Assembly: GCF_006539825.1 (NCBI RefSeq)
Contig: NZ_BJNT01000001.1
Span: 97,832-161,831, forward strand
Direction: 5' to 3'
Source of the DNA: Corynebacterium variabile
GTDB lineage: Bacteria > Actinomycetota > Actinomycetes > Mycobacteriales > Mycobacteriaceae
Length of the DNA stretch: 64,000 bases
Both the position numbers and the translations under genes were made by a program. The notes under the pieces are model-generated. The model saw nothing but the letters and a program-made list of their open reading frames with translations. It was not told the origin of the DNA and searched no databases. Shown here in pieces: positions 16,831-25,491 of this stretch. How positions within the stretch are numbered: position 1 is the stretch's first letter; each line of letters opens with the position of its first letter.

Positions 16831-17723
16831 GATCCGTTGAAGCCCAGCGTGCGGGGGTCGCGGGCGAGTCGGGTCACGGTCGCACGTGCCGTGACCTCCA
16901 TGACCGGGGGAAGGTCGGCGATCCGCTCCGCCAGCACCTTCGGGTGGATGTGTCGGGCCGACGGGCTCATCCCGATCTGTGCGGCGATGGACGCCTGGTC
17001 GAGGTGCATGACGAACTCGACATGCTCCGGCTCGCCGACCGGCACGAGGTAGCCGGATGCCTGGGTGATCATCCGTTCGACCTTGCCCTCCTCGACGTCG
17101 ATGATGCCGAGCGGGGCGCGCAGCTCGCCGAGGTGTCCGACGTCCGGGGTGAGGACGACGACCTGTCCCTCGGGGGTGAGGACCCGGGCGAACTCTGCGG
17201 CGTTGCGCGGGGCGAAAATGACGGTCACGGCGTCGATGCTGTCATCGCGCAGCGGCAGCCGGGCCCAGGCGTCGGCGATGACGGCACCGACCCGCGGGTG
17301 GCAGTGGGCCAGCCGCTTGGCCGCCGGCACGGAGACGTCGATGCCGATGCCCCGGGAGCCGGGGACCGCGTCGAGGGTATGGGCGAGGTAGTACCCGGTA
17401 CCGGCGCCGATCTCCACGACCGAAGGTCGGTCATTCTCGGAGACGTGGTTGTCGTCGAGGACATCGGCGACAGCGTCGGACACCGCCTCGACGAACGGGG
17501 CGAAGTGTCCGCCGGCGAGAAATGCCTCACGGGCGGTGATCATGTCGGCGTCATCGCCGGTGTAGCGCAGCCCTGCACCGCCGACGAGGGTGACATAGCC
17601 CTGACGGGCGACGTCGTAGCTGTGACCGGATCCCGAGACGATGGTCCGCCAGGACTCGTCCCCGGCACGCAGCGGGGTCCCGTCGACCGGATCGGCGAGC
17701 AGATCGATGACATCGGACAGCAC
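16827..17723 (-). CDS. RlmA-like 23S rRNA (guanine-N1)-methyltransferase
   Basis: 298 aa. The N-terminal segment SGHSYDVARQGYVTLVGG matches the substrate-recognition part of RlmA/TlrB enzymes; the SAM site is VVEIGAGTGYYLAHTLD, followed by GIDVSVPAAKRLA and VTVIFAPRNAAEFARVL. The four zinc-binding cysteines of RlmA are missing: the N-terminus reads LLADPVDGTPLRAG. I chose GTG 17723, with GAGGAG about 11 nt upstream; TTG 17750 is the alternative. The target is probably G745/G748 of 23S rRNA by family, but loss of the zinc site makes this uncertain. Confidence 0.75.
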   Translation of the reverse strand: MLSDVIDLLADPVDGTPLRAGDESWRTIVSGSGHSYDVARQGYVTLVGGAGLRYTGDDADMITAREAFLAGGHFAPFVEAVSDAVADVLDDNHVSENDRPSVVEIGAGTGYYLAHTLDAVPGSRGIGIDVSVPAAKRLAHCHPRVGAVIADAWARLPLRDDSIDAVTVIFAPRNAAEFARVLTPEGQVVVLTPDVGHLGELRAPLGIIDVEEGKVERMITQASGYLVPVGEPEHVEFVMHLDQASIAAQIGMSPSARHIHPKVLAERIADLPPVMEVTARATVTRLARDPRTLGFNGS

Positions 17724-17791
17724 GGTTGGGAATTCTCCTCGGACAGACAATGTGGGTCAGAACAGGTGGGGTGGGTCAGTGTGGATGACCG

Positions 17792-19177
17792 CTATTTACG
17801 GAGCCACTCTACAAGGGTACGGGCCGGGAACCCCGTGACACCGCTCACGGTGTCCCCGGCCGGAGTCGTGGCCGCGGCGGGTCCGGCGGAGTCCAGGTGG
17901 ATATGGGTGACATCCCCGGTGAAACCACGCAGATACAGGGCGGAGTTGAGCAGGTCGGGACCATCGGGTTCCGGTGCGATGTCGGTCGGCAGCGGCATCG
18001 GCCACCACCGCTCCCCCACCTTCGCCCCACGCAGGGTGAGCCGACGGGCGAGTACCGGGTCCTCCGTGAACAGCGCACCGGTGCGGGTACCGAGGGCGGT
18101 CTTCGCCCCGGTGGACGTCGGGCCGGCACTGATGATCCGGCGCGGACGGTGGCGCTGTACCCCGTAGGCCAGCGCGTCCGCGGTGGCGAGCCGGGACACG
18201 GTCTCGGCCCGCCCGGTCTCGTCTCCGGTGACGTGCAGGGTGGTTGTCCTCCCACCGACGTGGGTGACGACCTCCTCGGGCCTCCCGGTCAGTGGTGGCC
18301 TCAGGTCCGCGGGCAGACCGGTGACCGGCACCAGGCCGATGACCTTCTGCGGGGAGTGCAGGCGGGACAGGGCGCTGAGCACCGCCGGGACCACTGCCCC
18401 ACCGACAAGTACGGCGTCCGGACGGTCATCGGTGAGTTCGCCGTCGGCGGCGGCGGGGTCCCACGTGATCTCGACGAGCCCGGCGGTACGCGACGGGTCC
18501 GCACTGGCGGCCCGCACCCCGTCGAGGCCCTTACGTTCCAGCCAGTCACCGGTGCGGACCTTCACCCGCACGCCGGGACGCCCGTGGAACAGGGCCCGGG
18601 TCTGCTGCCGCCACCAGTCCAGGGTCATGGAACCGTCCGGCACCGCGCCGAGGGCGTCGGCCAGTGCGGCGGCGGCGCCGAGCTCGGCACCGAGCCGGAG
18701 CTCCCGGTCGGCGGCGGAGGCGGTGTCGCCGGAGACGGCGGAAAGGGCGATCCGGATGTCCCTCACGGCAGGAACGGCCAGGTCCGCCTCCGGAGCCCCT
18801 GCCAGCGGCGTATGACCGGCACCGACCAGCCCCTGCGCCAGGTTGCGCAGGTTGCGTCGGGTGGTGGACGCCGGGACGTGGACCTGGACAAGGTGCCGCT
18901 TCGCCTTGACCGGGTGGACGGCGACCAGGTCGGTGAGTCGTCGGACGAGCCGGGACCCCGCGTCGCGCCACCCGTCGTCACCGAGCCTGGGTTCTTCCGG
19001 GAGCTCCGCAAGGTCGGTCAGCGGGACGGGATGTTCCGGGACTTGAACCTCCCAGACGCCGTCAGCGGCCGGGCGGACCACAGCGGACGGGGTGGCGCGG
19101 ACGATGATTCGGCAGTCGATGACCTCTGAGCCCGTGGCGGGGGCGCCGGAGGCGAGGGTCGGGATCGTGGTGCTCAT
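17792..19177 (-). CDS. M17 leucyl-aminopeptidase-like protein lacking metal ligands
   Basis: 461 aa with the two-domain layout of M17 peptidases: an N-terminal domain (LVQVHVPASTTRRNLRNLAQGLVGAG) and a C-terminal catalytic-type domain from about residue 200. The catalytic motifs are eroded. The usual NTDAEGRL box reads TGDETGRAETVSRLATADAL, and the lysine/Asp box VGKG-TFDSGG is replaced by DRPDAVLVGGAVVP. No two-zinc site can be assembled by eye. It may be a structural pseudo-enzyme. Its start overlaps the preceding DivIVA-like gene by 4 nt (ATGA), so the two are coupled. Confidence 0.65.
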   Translation of the reverse strand: MSTTIPTLASGAPATGSEVIDCRIIVRATPSAVVRPAADGVWEVQVPEHPVPLTDLAELPEEPRLGDDGWRDAGSRLVRRLTDLVAVHPVKAKRHLVQVHVPASTTRRNLRNLAQGLVGAGHTPLAGAPEADLAVPAVRDIRIALSAVSGDTASAADRELRLGAELGAAAALADALGAVPDGSMTLDWWRQQTRALFHGRPGVRVKVRTGDWLERKGLDGVRAASADPSRTAGLVEITWDPAAADGELTDDRPDAVLVGGAVVPAVLSALSRLHSPQKVIGLVPVTGLPADLRPPLTGRPEEVVTHVGGRTTTLHVTGDETGRAETVSRLATADALAYGVQRHRPRRIISAGPTSTGAKTALGTRTGALFTEDPVLARRLTLRGAKVGERWWPMPLPTDIAPEPDGPDLLNSALYLRGFTGDVTHIHLDSAGPAAATTPAGDTVSGVTGFPARTLVEWLRK

Positions 19178-19398
19178 TCCTGCGCAGTGCTCCTGTCCTG
19201 GCCCCTGTCCTGCAGGGTGTCGAGGTAGTAGTCGACCTCGGCGATGTCGTAGCCGCGACGCACCACCCGGAAGCGGGGTCCGTCACTGTCGTCCGTGCTC
19301 TCCGCCACCTCTTCGGGCCGACCGAATGCGGTCTGGACCAGCGCGACGAGGACGAGGCCCACCAGCAGCGCGGCGATGACGGTGATGAGCAGGTACAT
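19174..19398 (-). CDS. Small membrane-anchored DivIVA-domain-like protein
   Basis: 74 aa. One N-terminal helix (LLITVIAALLVGLVLVALV), an acidic spacer, then FRVVRRGYDIAEVDYYLDTL, which matches the core of the DivIVA N-terminal motif (G-Y-D-x-x-E-V-D-x-F-L-D). There is no coiled coil after it. The stop codon overlaps the start of the M17-like gene (ATGA). A role at the cell pole or as a docking partner of Wag31/DivIVA is plausible but unproven. Confidence 0.65.
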   Translation of the reverse strand: MYLLITVIAALLVGLVLVALVQTAFGRPEEVAESTDDSDGPRFRVVRRGYDIAEVDYYLDTLQDRGQDRSTAQE

Positions 19399-19424
19399 GG
19401 CGGTCAGCCTACCTCACCGGAGGG

Positions 19425-20192
19425 TCATCGGAGCCGACGTCCGGCGTGGGCGGCGACCACCCGGTTCACGGCGTCCTCCGGATCGTCGGTGACGTACAGC
19501 AGGTCCGGGTCGGACTCGCTGATGAGCCCCTCGTCGAGCATCCGCGAGCGGATCCAGTCCACCAGTCCGCCCCAGTAGTCCGTGCCGACGAGAATGATCG
19601 GGAACTCGCTGACCTTGCCGGTCTGGACGAGGACGAGGGCCTCGAAGAGTTCGTCGAGCGTGCCGAAGCCGCCGGGCAGACAGATGAACGCCTGGGCGTA
19701 CTTGACGAACATCGTCTTGCGGACGAAGAAGTAGCGGAAGTTCAGGCCCAGATTGACCCACTCGTTGAGCCCCTGCTCGTGGGGAAGCTCGATGCCCAGG
19801 CCCACGGACAGGCCGCCGGCCTCGGAGCAGCCACGGTTCGCCGCCTCCATCAGGCCGGGGCCGCCGCCCGTGATCACGGCGTAGCCCGCCTCGTGGAGCA
19901 GGCGTCCGGTGTCCACGCCCAGCCGGTACCACGGGTGGTCCTCCGGGGTCCGCGCAGAACCCCAGACCGTGACGGCATGGCGGATATCGGCGAGCGCGCC
20001 GAAGCCCTCGACGAACTCCGACTGGATACGCATCACCCGCCAGGGGTCGGTGTGCAGCCAGTCCGAGTTCGGCTGTTCGCCGAGCAGTCGCTGGTCTGTG
20101 GTGGTGGTCGGGGCGATGCGTCGGCCTTCGCCGCGTCGCATGACCGGTCCCTCGTAGAAGTACGAGGGGTCGTTCGGTCTGATCGGAGCCAT
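19425..20192 (-). CDS. LOG family protein (TIGR00730, Rossmann fold)
   Basis: 255 aa. Has the lysine-decarboxylase-like/LOG signatures GGGPGLMEAANRG (about residues 105-117) and PGGFGTLDELFE (about 170-181), which form the nucleotide-monophosphate phosphoribohydrolase site. LOG enzymes release cytokinin-type or other nucleobases from their 5'-monophosphates; the physiological substrate in corynebacteria is not settled. It lies 15 nt downstream of dapE on the same strand, as Rv1205 lies near dapE (Rv1202) in M. tuberculosis, and is probably in one operon with it. Confidence 0.88.
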   Translation of the reverse strand: MAPIRPNDPSYFYEGPVMRRGEGRRIAPTTTTDQRLLGEQPNSDWLHTDPWRVMRIQSEFVEGFGALADIRHAVTVWGSARTPEDHPWYRLGVDTGRLLHEAGYAVITGGGPGLMEAANRGCSEAGGLSVGLGIELPHEQGLNEWVNLGLNFRYFFVRKTMFVKYAQAFICLPGGFGTLDELFEALVLVQTGKVSEFPIILVGTDYWGGLVDWIRSRMLDEGLISESDPDLLYVTDDPEDAVNRVVAAHAGRRLR

Positions 20193-20207
20193 GGTGGGTC
20201 CTCTCTG

Positions 20208-21356
20208 TCAGGCCGGGATCTCCGGCGGAGTGGTGAGGTAGCTGATGAGCTGGTCGCTGACGGTCGTGATCATCTCGACCGGGCAGTTCTCCTGCGGGGT
20301 GTGGCACAGGCCGGGGTCACCGGGGCCGAAGTTCACCGCGGGAATGCCCAGGACGGAGAACCGGGCGACATCGGTCCAGCCGTATTTCGCCCGGACATTG
20401 CCGCCCGTGGCCGTGACCAGTGCGGCGGCGGCCGGCCGGTGCAGTCCGGGCAGGGCGGCCGGGGACAGGTCGTCGATCTCCAGGGAGAACCCGTCCGCCG
20501 GTTCCTCGGGGGTGCCGACGCCCAGGACGTCGAGGGTGTGCGCCAGGGCCTCCTCCCCCGACCGGTCCGGCGCGAAACGGAAGTTCACGAACAGCCACGC
20601 CTCGTCCGGGATGGTGTTGGTCGCCACCCCGGATTCCAGTCGCACCACGTTGAGCCCCTCACGGTAGAGGCAGCCGTCGATGTCGACGTCGCGGGGTTCG
20701 TAGGACGCGATCCTGGCGATCACCGGGGACAGCCGGTGGGCGGCGTTGTCCCCGAGCCAGGCACGGGCGGAGTGGGCCCGGGTGCCGTGGGCGGTGACCT
20801 TCAGCCGCAGTGTGCCCTGGCAGCCCGCCTCGATGACGGCACCGGAGGGTTCACCGAGCAGGGCGACGTCACCGGCCAGCAGACCGGGTTCGGTGTCCGC
20901 GACCTTCTTCAGGCCGTTGTAGCGCGAGGCGACCTCCTCACCGTCGTAGAGCACGAGCGTGAGGTCCTGGGCCAGGTCATCTGACTGTGCGAGGGTGACG
21001 AAGGCGTGGATGTACACCGCGTCCCCGGACTTCATGTCTACGGAACCGAGCCCGTGGATGCAGTCTGCGCCCGCGGCGTCCGGACCCCGTCGCGACGGCA
21101 GATTGTCCGCCGGCGGAACGGTGTCGATGTGGCCGGCGAGGATGACACGGGTGGGCAGTCCACGGTGCGTCCGGGCGATGACCGTGTTCCCCCGGCGGTC
21201 CACCGTGACCCCGGGCAGGGCGAGCCGGACGAGTCCGGACTCCAGGGTGTCGGCGATCACGGTCTCCTCGTGGGACCGGCTGGGAATGTCCACCAACGCG
21301 GCGGTGAGTGACACCGGATCGAGGGTGAGATCGAGTTGTGCAGTCTTTTCGTTCAT
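20208..21356 (-). CDS. dapE: Succinyl-diaminopimelate desuccinylase
   Basis: Removes succinate from N-succinyl-LL-2,6-diaminopimelate in lysine and peptidoglycan precursor synthesis; cytosolic M20 dizinc enzyme, 382 aa. Metal-site motifs are visible: LAGHIDTVPP, GLGSVDMKSGDAVY and LYDGEEVASRYNGL, then LLGEPSGAVIEAGCQG, and a late histidine in GDPGLCHTPQENCPVE. ATG 21356 has GGGGG upstream and gives the expected N-terminus; longer in-frame starts run over the divergent permease promoter. The LOG gene follows directly. Confidence 0.94.
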   Translation of the reverse strand: MNEKTAQLDLTLDPVSLTAALVDIPSRSHEETVIADTLESGLVRLALPGVTVDRRGNTVIARTHRGLPTRVILAGHIDTVPPADNLPSRRGPDAAGADCIHGLGSVDMKSGDAVYIHAFVTLAQSDDLAQDLTLVLYDGEEVASRYNGLKKVADTEPGLLAGDVALLGEPSGAVIEAGCQGTLRLKVTAHGTRAHSARAWLGDNAAHRLSPVIARIASYEPRDVDIDGCLYREGLNVVRLESGVATNTIPDEAWLFVNFRFAPDRSGEEALAHTLDVLGVGTPEEPADGFSLEIDDLSPAALPGLHRPAAAALVTATGGNVRAKYGWTDVARFSVLGIPAVNFGPGDPGLCHTPQENCPVEMITTVSDQLISYLTTPPEIPA

Positions 21357-21423
21357 CGTGACCCCCATCGTAGAGGTGACAGTGGTGCAGCGGGTCACAG
21401 GCACTGTGCCAGAATGAGTGTTC

Positions 21424-22878
21424 ATGAGTAGTTCATTGGGCGGTTCCGCAGCATCACCTGCGTCCGAGACCGCGACCGCAGAAGAAACCCGGGGCGAACT
21501 GGGCCACGGGCTCAAGACCCGTCACCTGACGATGATGGGACTGGGGTCCGCCGTCGGTGCGGGCCTGTTCCTCGGCACCGGTGTCGGCATCAAGGCGGCC
21601 GGACCGGCTGTCCTGCTCTCCTATGTCGTCGCCGGAATCGTCGTCGTCTTCGTCATGCGGATGCTCGGCGAGATGGCCGCCGCCCGTCCTGCCTCCGGTA
21701 CCTTCACCACCTACGCCCGCCAGGCCTTCGGCGGCTGGGCCGGCTTCTCCCTGGGATGGCTGTACTGGTTCATGCTCATCATGGTGATGGGTACCGAGAT
21801 CACCGGCGCCGGCGCGATCATGGGTAAGTGGTTCGGCGTGGAAGGCTGGATCCCCGGCCTGGTCTGCGTGGTGCTCTTCACCGTCGTGAACCTCTTCGCC
21901 GTGCGTGGTTTCGGTGAATTCGAGTACTGGTTCTCCTTCGTCAAGGTGGCCGTCATCATCGCCTTCCTCGTCATCGGCGCCCTGCTCATCTTTGGTTGGC
22001 TGCCCGGTCACGAGTCCGTCGGCACAGACAACCTCACCCCGTTCGCTCCCGAGGGGATCTCCGGCGTCTCCGCCGGCCTGCTCGCCGTCGCCTTCGCCTT
22101 CGGCGGTATCGAGATCGTGACCATCGCCGCGGCCGAGTCCGAGAAGCCCGCCCAGGCCATCACCTCCGCGGTCAGCGCGGTGGTCTGGCGCATCATGGTC
22201 TTCTACCTGGGTTCGGTCGCCGTGATCACCACGCTGATCAACTACACCGATCTCGCCGACGAGGAGGACGCCTCCAATTCGCCGTTCACCCGGGTGCTCA
22301 GCATGGCCGATGTCCCCGCGATCGTCGGGATCATGGAGATCGTCATCGTTCTGGCGCTGCTCTCCGCGTTCAACGCGCAGATCTACGCCACCTCGCGTCT
22401 GATGTACTCCTTCTCCTGGCAGGGCAACGCCCCGAAGGTCTTCCGGAAGCTCTCCACACAGAAGGTCCCGCTCCCCGCCGTCATCTGCTCCCTGGTCTTC
22501 GCCTTCATCTCCGTCGGACTGCAGGTCTGGGGACCGGAGAACCTCATCAACATCCTGTTCAACGCGGTCGGCGGTTCACTGCTCGTCATCTGGTTCATGA
22601 TCGTCTTGTCCGAACTCAAGCTGCGTCCGCTGCTGAAGGCGGAGGGATCCCTGAAGCTGAAGATGTGGTTCTGGCCCGCGCTCCCGGTCCTCACCTTCGT
22701 CGCACTGCTCGGCCTGACCGTCCTCATGCTCTTCGACGAGAGTGCCCGCCAGCAGGTCATCACGGTGGTCGTCGCCTTCGGCCTGCTCTCCGCGCTCGGG
22801 TACTGGGTCACCCGGCACCACGACCGGTTCGCCGACGATGCCCTGCGTGACAGGTCTGACGAGACCGCCGGTAACTGA
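21424..22878 (+). CDS. Amino-acid permease, AAT family (APC superfamily)
   Basis: 484 aa with about 12 transmembrane helices. Typical segments are LKTRHLTMMGLGSAVGAGLF in helix 1, RMLGEMAAARPASGTFTTYA (the AAT signature), EFEYWFSFVKVAVI and FAFGGIEIVTIAAAESEKP. It imports an amino acid by proton symport; the substrate cannot be fixed from sequence. ATG 21424 is preferred to GTG 21418. It is divergent from dapE over 67 nt and lies 18 nt before dapD, between two lysine-pathway genes, which makes a link to aspartate-family amino acids possible but unproven. Confidence 0.88.
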   Translation: MSSSLGGSAASPASETATAEETRGELGHGLKTRHLTMMGLGSAVGAGLFLGTGVGIKAAGPAVLLSYVVAGIVVVFVMRMLGEMAAARPASGTFTTYARQAFGGWAGFSLGWLYWFMLIMVMGTEITGAGAIMGKWFGVEGWIPGLVCVVLFTVVNLFAVRGFGEFEYWFSFVKVAVIIAFLVIGALLIFGWLPGHESVGTDNLTPFAPEGISGVSAGLLAVAFAFGGIEIVTIAAAESEKPAQAITSAVSAVVWRIMVFYLGSVAVITTLINYTDLADEEDASNSPFTRVLSMADVPAIVGIMEIVIVLALLSAFNAQIYATSRLMYSFSWQGNAPKVFRKLSTQKVPLPAVICSLVFAFISVGLQVWGPENLINILFNAVGGSLLVIWFMIVLSELKLRPLLKAEGSLKLKMWFWPALPVLTFVALLGLTVLMLFDESARQQVITVVVAFGLLSALGYWVTRHHDRFADDALRDRSDETAGN

Positions 22879-22882
22879 CCGG

Positions 22883-22888
22883 TACACT
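22883..22888 (+). promoter_or_regulatory. -10 box of dapD
   Basis: TACACT ends 8 nt before ATG 22897; no Shine-Dalgarno, so leaderless. It gives dapD a promoter independent of the permease upstream. Confidence 0.5.
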
Positions 22889-22896
22889 GTGATGCC

Positions 22897-23808
22897 ATGA
22901 CCTCTGCTTACGGAACCGGCATCGCGACCCTGACCGCTGACGACACCGTCCTTGACGTGTGGTACCCCGAATTCGGCCTGGGTGACGCCCCCGCCACCCC
23001 GCTCGACCTGTCCCATCTGGTGGGTGAGGACGCCGACCGCGGCGTCCACCGCGTCGTGGTGAACACCACCATCGCCGACCTCGACGACGCCCCGGCCGAT
23101 TCCGCCGACGCCTATCTGCGTCTGCACCTTCTCTCCGGGCGCGTCATCCAGCCCCACGGCTGTAGCCTCGACGGCCTCTTCGGCAGGCTCACCAACGTCG
23201 TCTGGACCAACTTCGGCCCCTGCGCCGTCGAAGGCTTCGAGGCCACCCGCGCGAAGCTGCAGGCCCGCGGCCAGGTCACCGTCTACTCGATCGACAAGTT
23301 CCCCCGCATGGTCGACTACGTCGTGCCCACCGGCGTGCGCATCGGGGACGCCGACCGTGTCCGCCTCGGCGCCCACCTCGCCGAGGGCACGACCGTCATG
23401 CACGAGGGCTTCGTGAACTTCAACGCCGGCACGCTCGGCTCCTCCATGGTCGAGGGGCGGATCTCCGGCGGTGTCGTCGTCGAAGACGGCTCGGACGTCG
23501 GCGGCGGCGCCTCGATCATGGGCACCCTGTCCGGTGGTGGCAAGCAGGTCATCTCCATCGGCAAGCGCTGCCTGCTGGGTGCGAACTCCGGCGTCGGCAT
23601 CTCCCTGGGCGACGACTGCGTCGTCGAGGCCGGTCTGTACATCACCTTCGGCACGAAGGTCGCCTTCGACGGTGACGTCGTCAAGGCCGCCACCCTCTCC
23701 GGTGCGTCCAATCTGCTCTTCCGCCGCAACTCGCTCACCGGTGCGGTCGAGGCCGTGCCGCGTGCGACCGGGTCCGTGGAGCTCAACGACGCCCTCCACA
23801 AGAACTGA
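22897..23808 (+). CDS. dapD: Tetrahydrodipicolinate N-succinyltransferase
   Basis: Transfers succinyl from succinyl-CoA to tetrahydrodipicolinate, the step that opens the succinylase branch of lysine synthesis. 303 aa, actinobacterial DapD class. The C-terminal half is a left-handed beta-helix of hexapeptide repeats ([56 protein letters not shown]). It acts just before DapC, whose gene faces it across a 48-bp palindrome. Confidence 0.95.
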   Translation: MTSAYGTGIATLTADDTVLDVWYPEFGLGDAPATPLDLSHLVGEDADRGVHRVVVNTTIADLDDAPADSADAYLRLHLLSGRVIQPHGCSLDGLFGRLTNVVWTNFGPCAVEGFEATRAKLQARGQVTVYSIDKFPRMVDYVVPTGVRIGDADRVRLGAHLAEGTTVMHEGFVNFNAGTLGSSMVEGRISGGVVVEDGSDVGGGASIMGTLSGGGKQVISIGKRCLLGANSGVGISLGDDCVVEAGLYITFGTKVAFDGDVVKAATLSGASNLLFRRNSLTGAVEAVPRATGSVELNDALHKN

Positions 23809-23855
23809 ACCCTGACTCTGGTCGCCTCCTGAACCGCCTCCGGGTGGTCGGGACA

Positions 23856-23903
23856 CAGAAGTCCTCACCATTCGGGGTGCACCCCGAATGGTGAGGACTT
23901 CTG
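23856..23903. terminator. Perfect 48-bp palindrome, bidirectional terminator between dapD and dapC
   Basis: The left arm 23856-23879 is the exact reverse complement of 23880-23903; the centre is GGGGTGCACCCC. It lies between convergent dapD and dapC and so can terminate both. A 24-bp perfect arm without any loop mismatch is unusually long. Confidence 0.8.
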
Positions 23904-23932
23904 AGCGGAACGGGGGGCCGGAGAACCGGTAT

Positions 23933-25075
23933 CTACTGCTCCAGCGTGCTGAGCCGCTGGGCGGCCTTCGCGATGTCCTCGTCCGTGGCGGTGAGGCCGA
24001 TACGCACGTGCTGCGCTCCCGCGGGGCCGTAGAAGTCACCGGGAGCGACGAGGATGCCGAGTGCCGCGAGGCGGTCCACGGTCTCTCGGCAGGGCCGGTC
24101 CTCGGTGGCCCACAGGTAGAGGCCGCCCTCGGAATCGTCGATACGCAGGCCCGCGTCCTCGACCGCTGCGGCGAGCAGTGCACGACGCTGCCGGTAGCGG
24201 GTCTTCTGCAGGGTCTCCTGGTCATCGTCCTCGAGGGCCGCGACGGTGGCGGCCTGGATCGGTCCGGGCATCATGAGGCCGGCGTTCTTCCGCACCGCGA
24301 GGGCCTCGGCGATGAGGTCCGTGTCGCCGACGAGGAAACCGGCACGGTAGGACGCCAGGTTCGAGGTCTTCGACAGGGAGTGGACCGCGATGAGGTTCGT
24401 GAAGTCCCCGTCGCAGACCCGGGGATCCAGGATGGAGACCGGTGCATCCTCTTCAGCCCCGTTCCAGCCGAGACCCAGGTAGCACTCATCGGAGACGACG
24501 ATGACGTCGCGTTCGCGGGCGAACTCGACGAACTTGCGGAGATGGTCGACTCCGAGCACCTTGCCGTGCGGATTCGCCGGGGAGTTGAGGAAGATCATCG
24601 CCGGAGTGGCCGGGCCGATCTTGAGCAGCGAATCACTGCGCAGGACGTCCGCCCCGGCGATCTTCGCCCCGACCTCGTAGGTCGGGTACGCGAGCTCGGG
24701 GATCACCACGGTCTGGCCGGGGACCACACCGAGGATGAAGGGCAGCCAGGCGATGGCTTCCTTGGTTCCGACGACAGGCAGGACCTGTGCGGTCTCCACG
24801 CCGGGGACGCCGAAGCGTCGCTCCATGGCCGCCACGACAGCGGCCCGGAGCTCCGGGGTGCCGATGGTCTGCGGGTAGCCCGGCTCGCCGGCGTTCAGCG
24901 ACAGGGCCAGCTGGATCGAGGGCGCGACCGGGTCTACCGGGGTACCGACCGACAGGTTGATGATGCCGTCGGGATGCGCGGCCGCTGTCGCCTTCGCCCC
25001 CTCGAGGGAGTCCCACGGGAAATCGGGGAGTTCGGCGGAGAGGGTGCGTCGGCGGGGTCGCGCTGCGTCGGTCAT
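23933..25075 (-). CDS. dapC: Succinyldiaminopimelate aminotransferase
   Basis: PLP enzyme that aminates N-succinyl-2-amino-6-ketopimelate using glutamate; 380 aa, class I/II aminotransferase. The PLP lysine is K236 in VHSLSKTSNL; other fold-type I marks are FLNSPANPHG, VVSDECYLGLGW and SYRAGFLVGD. It lies 14 nt after fdxC on the same strand, a pairing conserved in mycobacteria (Rv1177-Rv1178), and AAGGA precedes the ATG. Confidence 0.92.
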   Translation of the reverse strand: MTDAARPRRRTLSAELPDFPWDSLEGAKATAAAHPDGIINLSVGTPVDPVAPSIQLALSLNAGEPGYPQTIGTPELRAAVVAAMERRFGVPGVETAQVLPVVGTKEAIAWLPFILGVVPGQTVVIPELAYPTYEVGAKIAGADVLRSDSLLKIGPATPAMIFLNSPANPHGKVLGVDHLRKFVEFARERDVIVVSDECYLGLGWNGAEEDAPVSILDPRVCDGDFTNLIAVHSLSKTSNLASYRAGFLVGDTDLIAEALAVRKNAGLMMPGPIQAATVAALEDDDQETLQKTRYRQRRALLAAAVEDAGLRIDDSEGGLYLWATEDRPCRETVDRLAALGILVAPGDFYGPAGAQHVRIGLTATDEDIAKAAQRLSTLEQ

Positions 25076-25089
25076 CGGTGGAGTTCCTT

Positions 25090-25413
25090 CTAGTCCTGGT
25101 TCTGGGGCGGCATGTTCTTGATGCCCTCGGGATCGAAGTCCTGCGGGCCGAGCTTGGCGGCTCCGCCCGGGTCACCGAGATCGTCGAAGAACGCGGTGTT
25201 GAAGTCGATGTAGTCCTCCCACTCGTCGGGGAGGTCGTCCTCGTAGAAGATGGCCTCGGTCGGGCACACCGGTTCGCAGGCGCCGCAGTCCACGCACTCG
25301 TCGGGGTGGATGTACAGCGATCGCTTGCCCTCGTAGATGCAGTCGACGGGGCATTCCTCCACACAGGCCCGGTCCATCACATCGACGCAGGGCTGCGCGA
25401 TTACGTAGGTCAT
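25090..25413 (-). CDS. fdxC: Ferredoxin (3Fe-4S / 4Fe-4S) FdxC
   Basis: 107 aa, the size of actinobacterial seven-iron ferredoxins. The first cluster ligands are in CVDVMDRACVEECPVDC, where the extended spacing indicates a 3Fe-4S site; the second set is CVDCGACEPVCP for the 4Fe-4S cluster. An acidic C-terminal extension (EDDLPDEWEDYIDFN) is typical of the family. It is a soluble electron carrier; the redox partner is not defined by context. It lies first in the fdxC-dapC pair. Confidence 0.93.
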   Translation of the reverse strand: MTYVIAQPCVDVMDRACVEECPVDCIYEGKRSLYIHPDECVDCGACEPVCPTEAIFYEDDLPDEWEDYIDFNTAFFDDLGDPGGAAKLGPQDFDPEGIKNMPPQNQD

Positions 25414-25491
25414 TGATTGTCACTTTCTGGGAAACTCGTCACGATCGCCCTCCGCAGGTCGTCAGTACTGCTTCGGGCAGATCTCATCTTG

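Noticed and set aside
23856..23903. 48-bp palindrome as an insertion-sequence end or recombination site
   Set aside because: No transposase, target duplication or second copy is present; a shared terminator is simpler.
22576..24225. Minus-strand open frame of 549 codons across the permease and dapD
   Set aside because: Runs opposite two certain genes and through the 48-bp palindrome; no homology seen.
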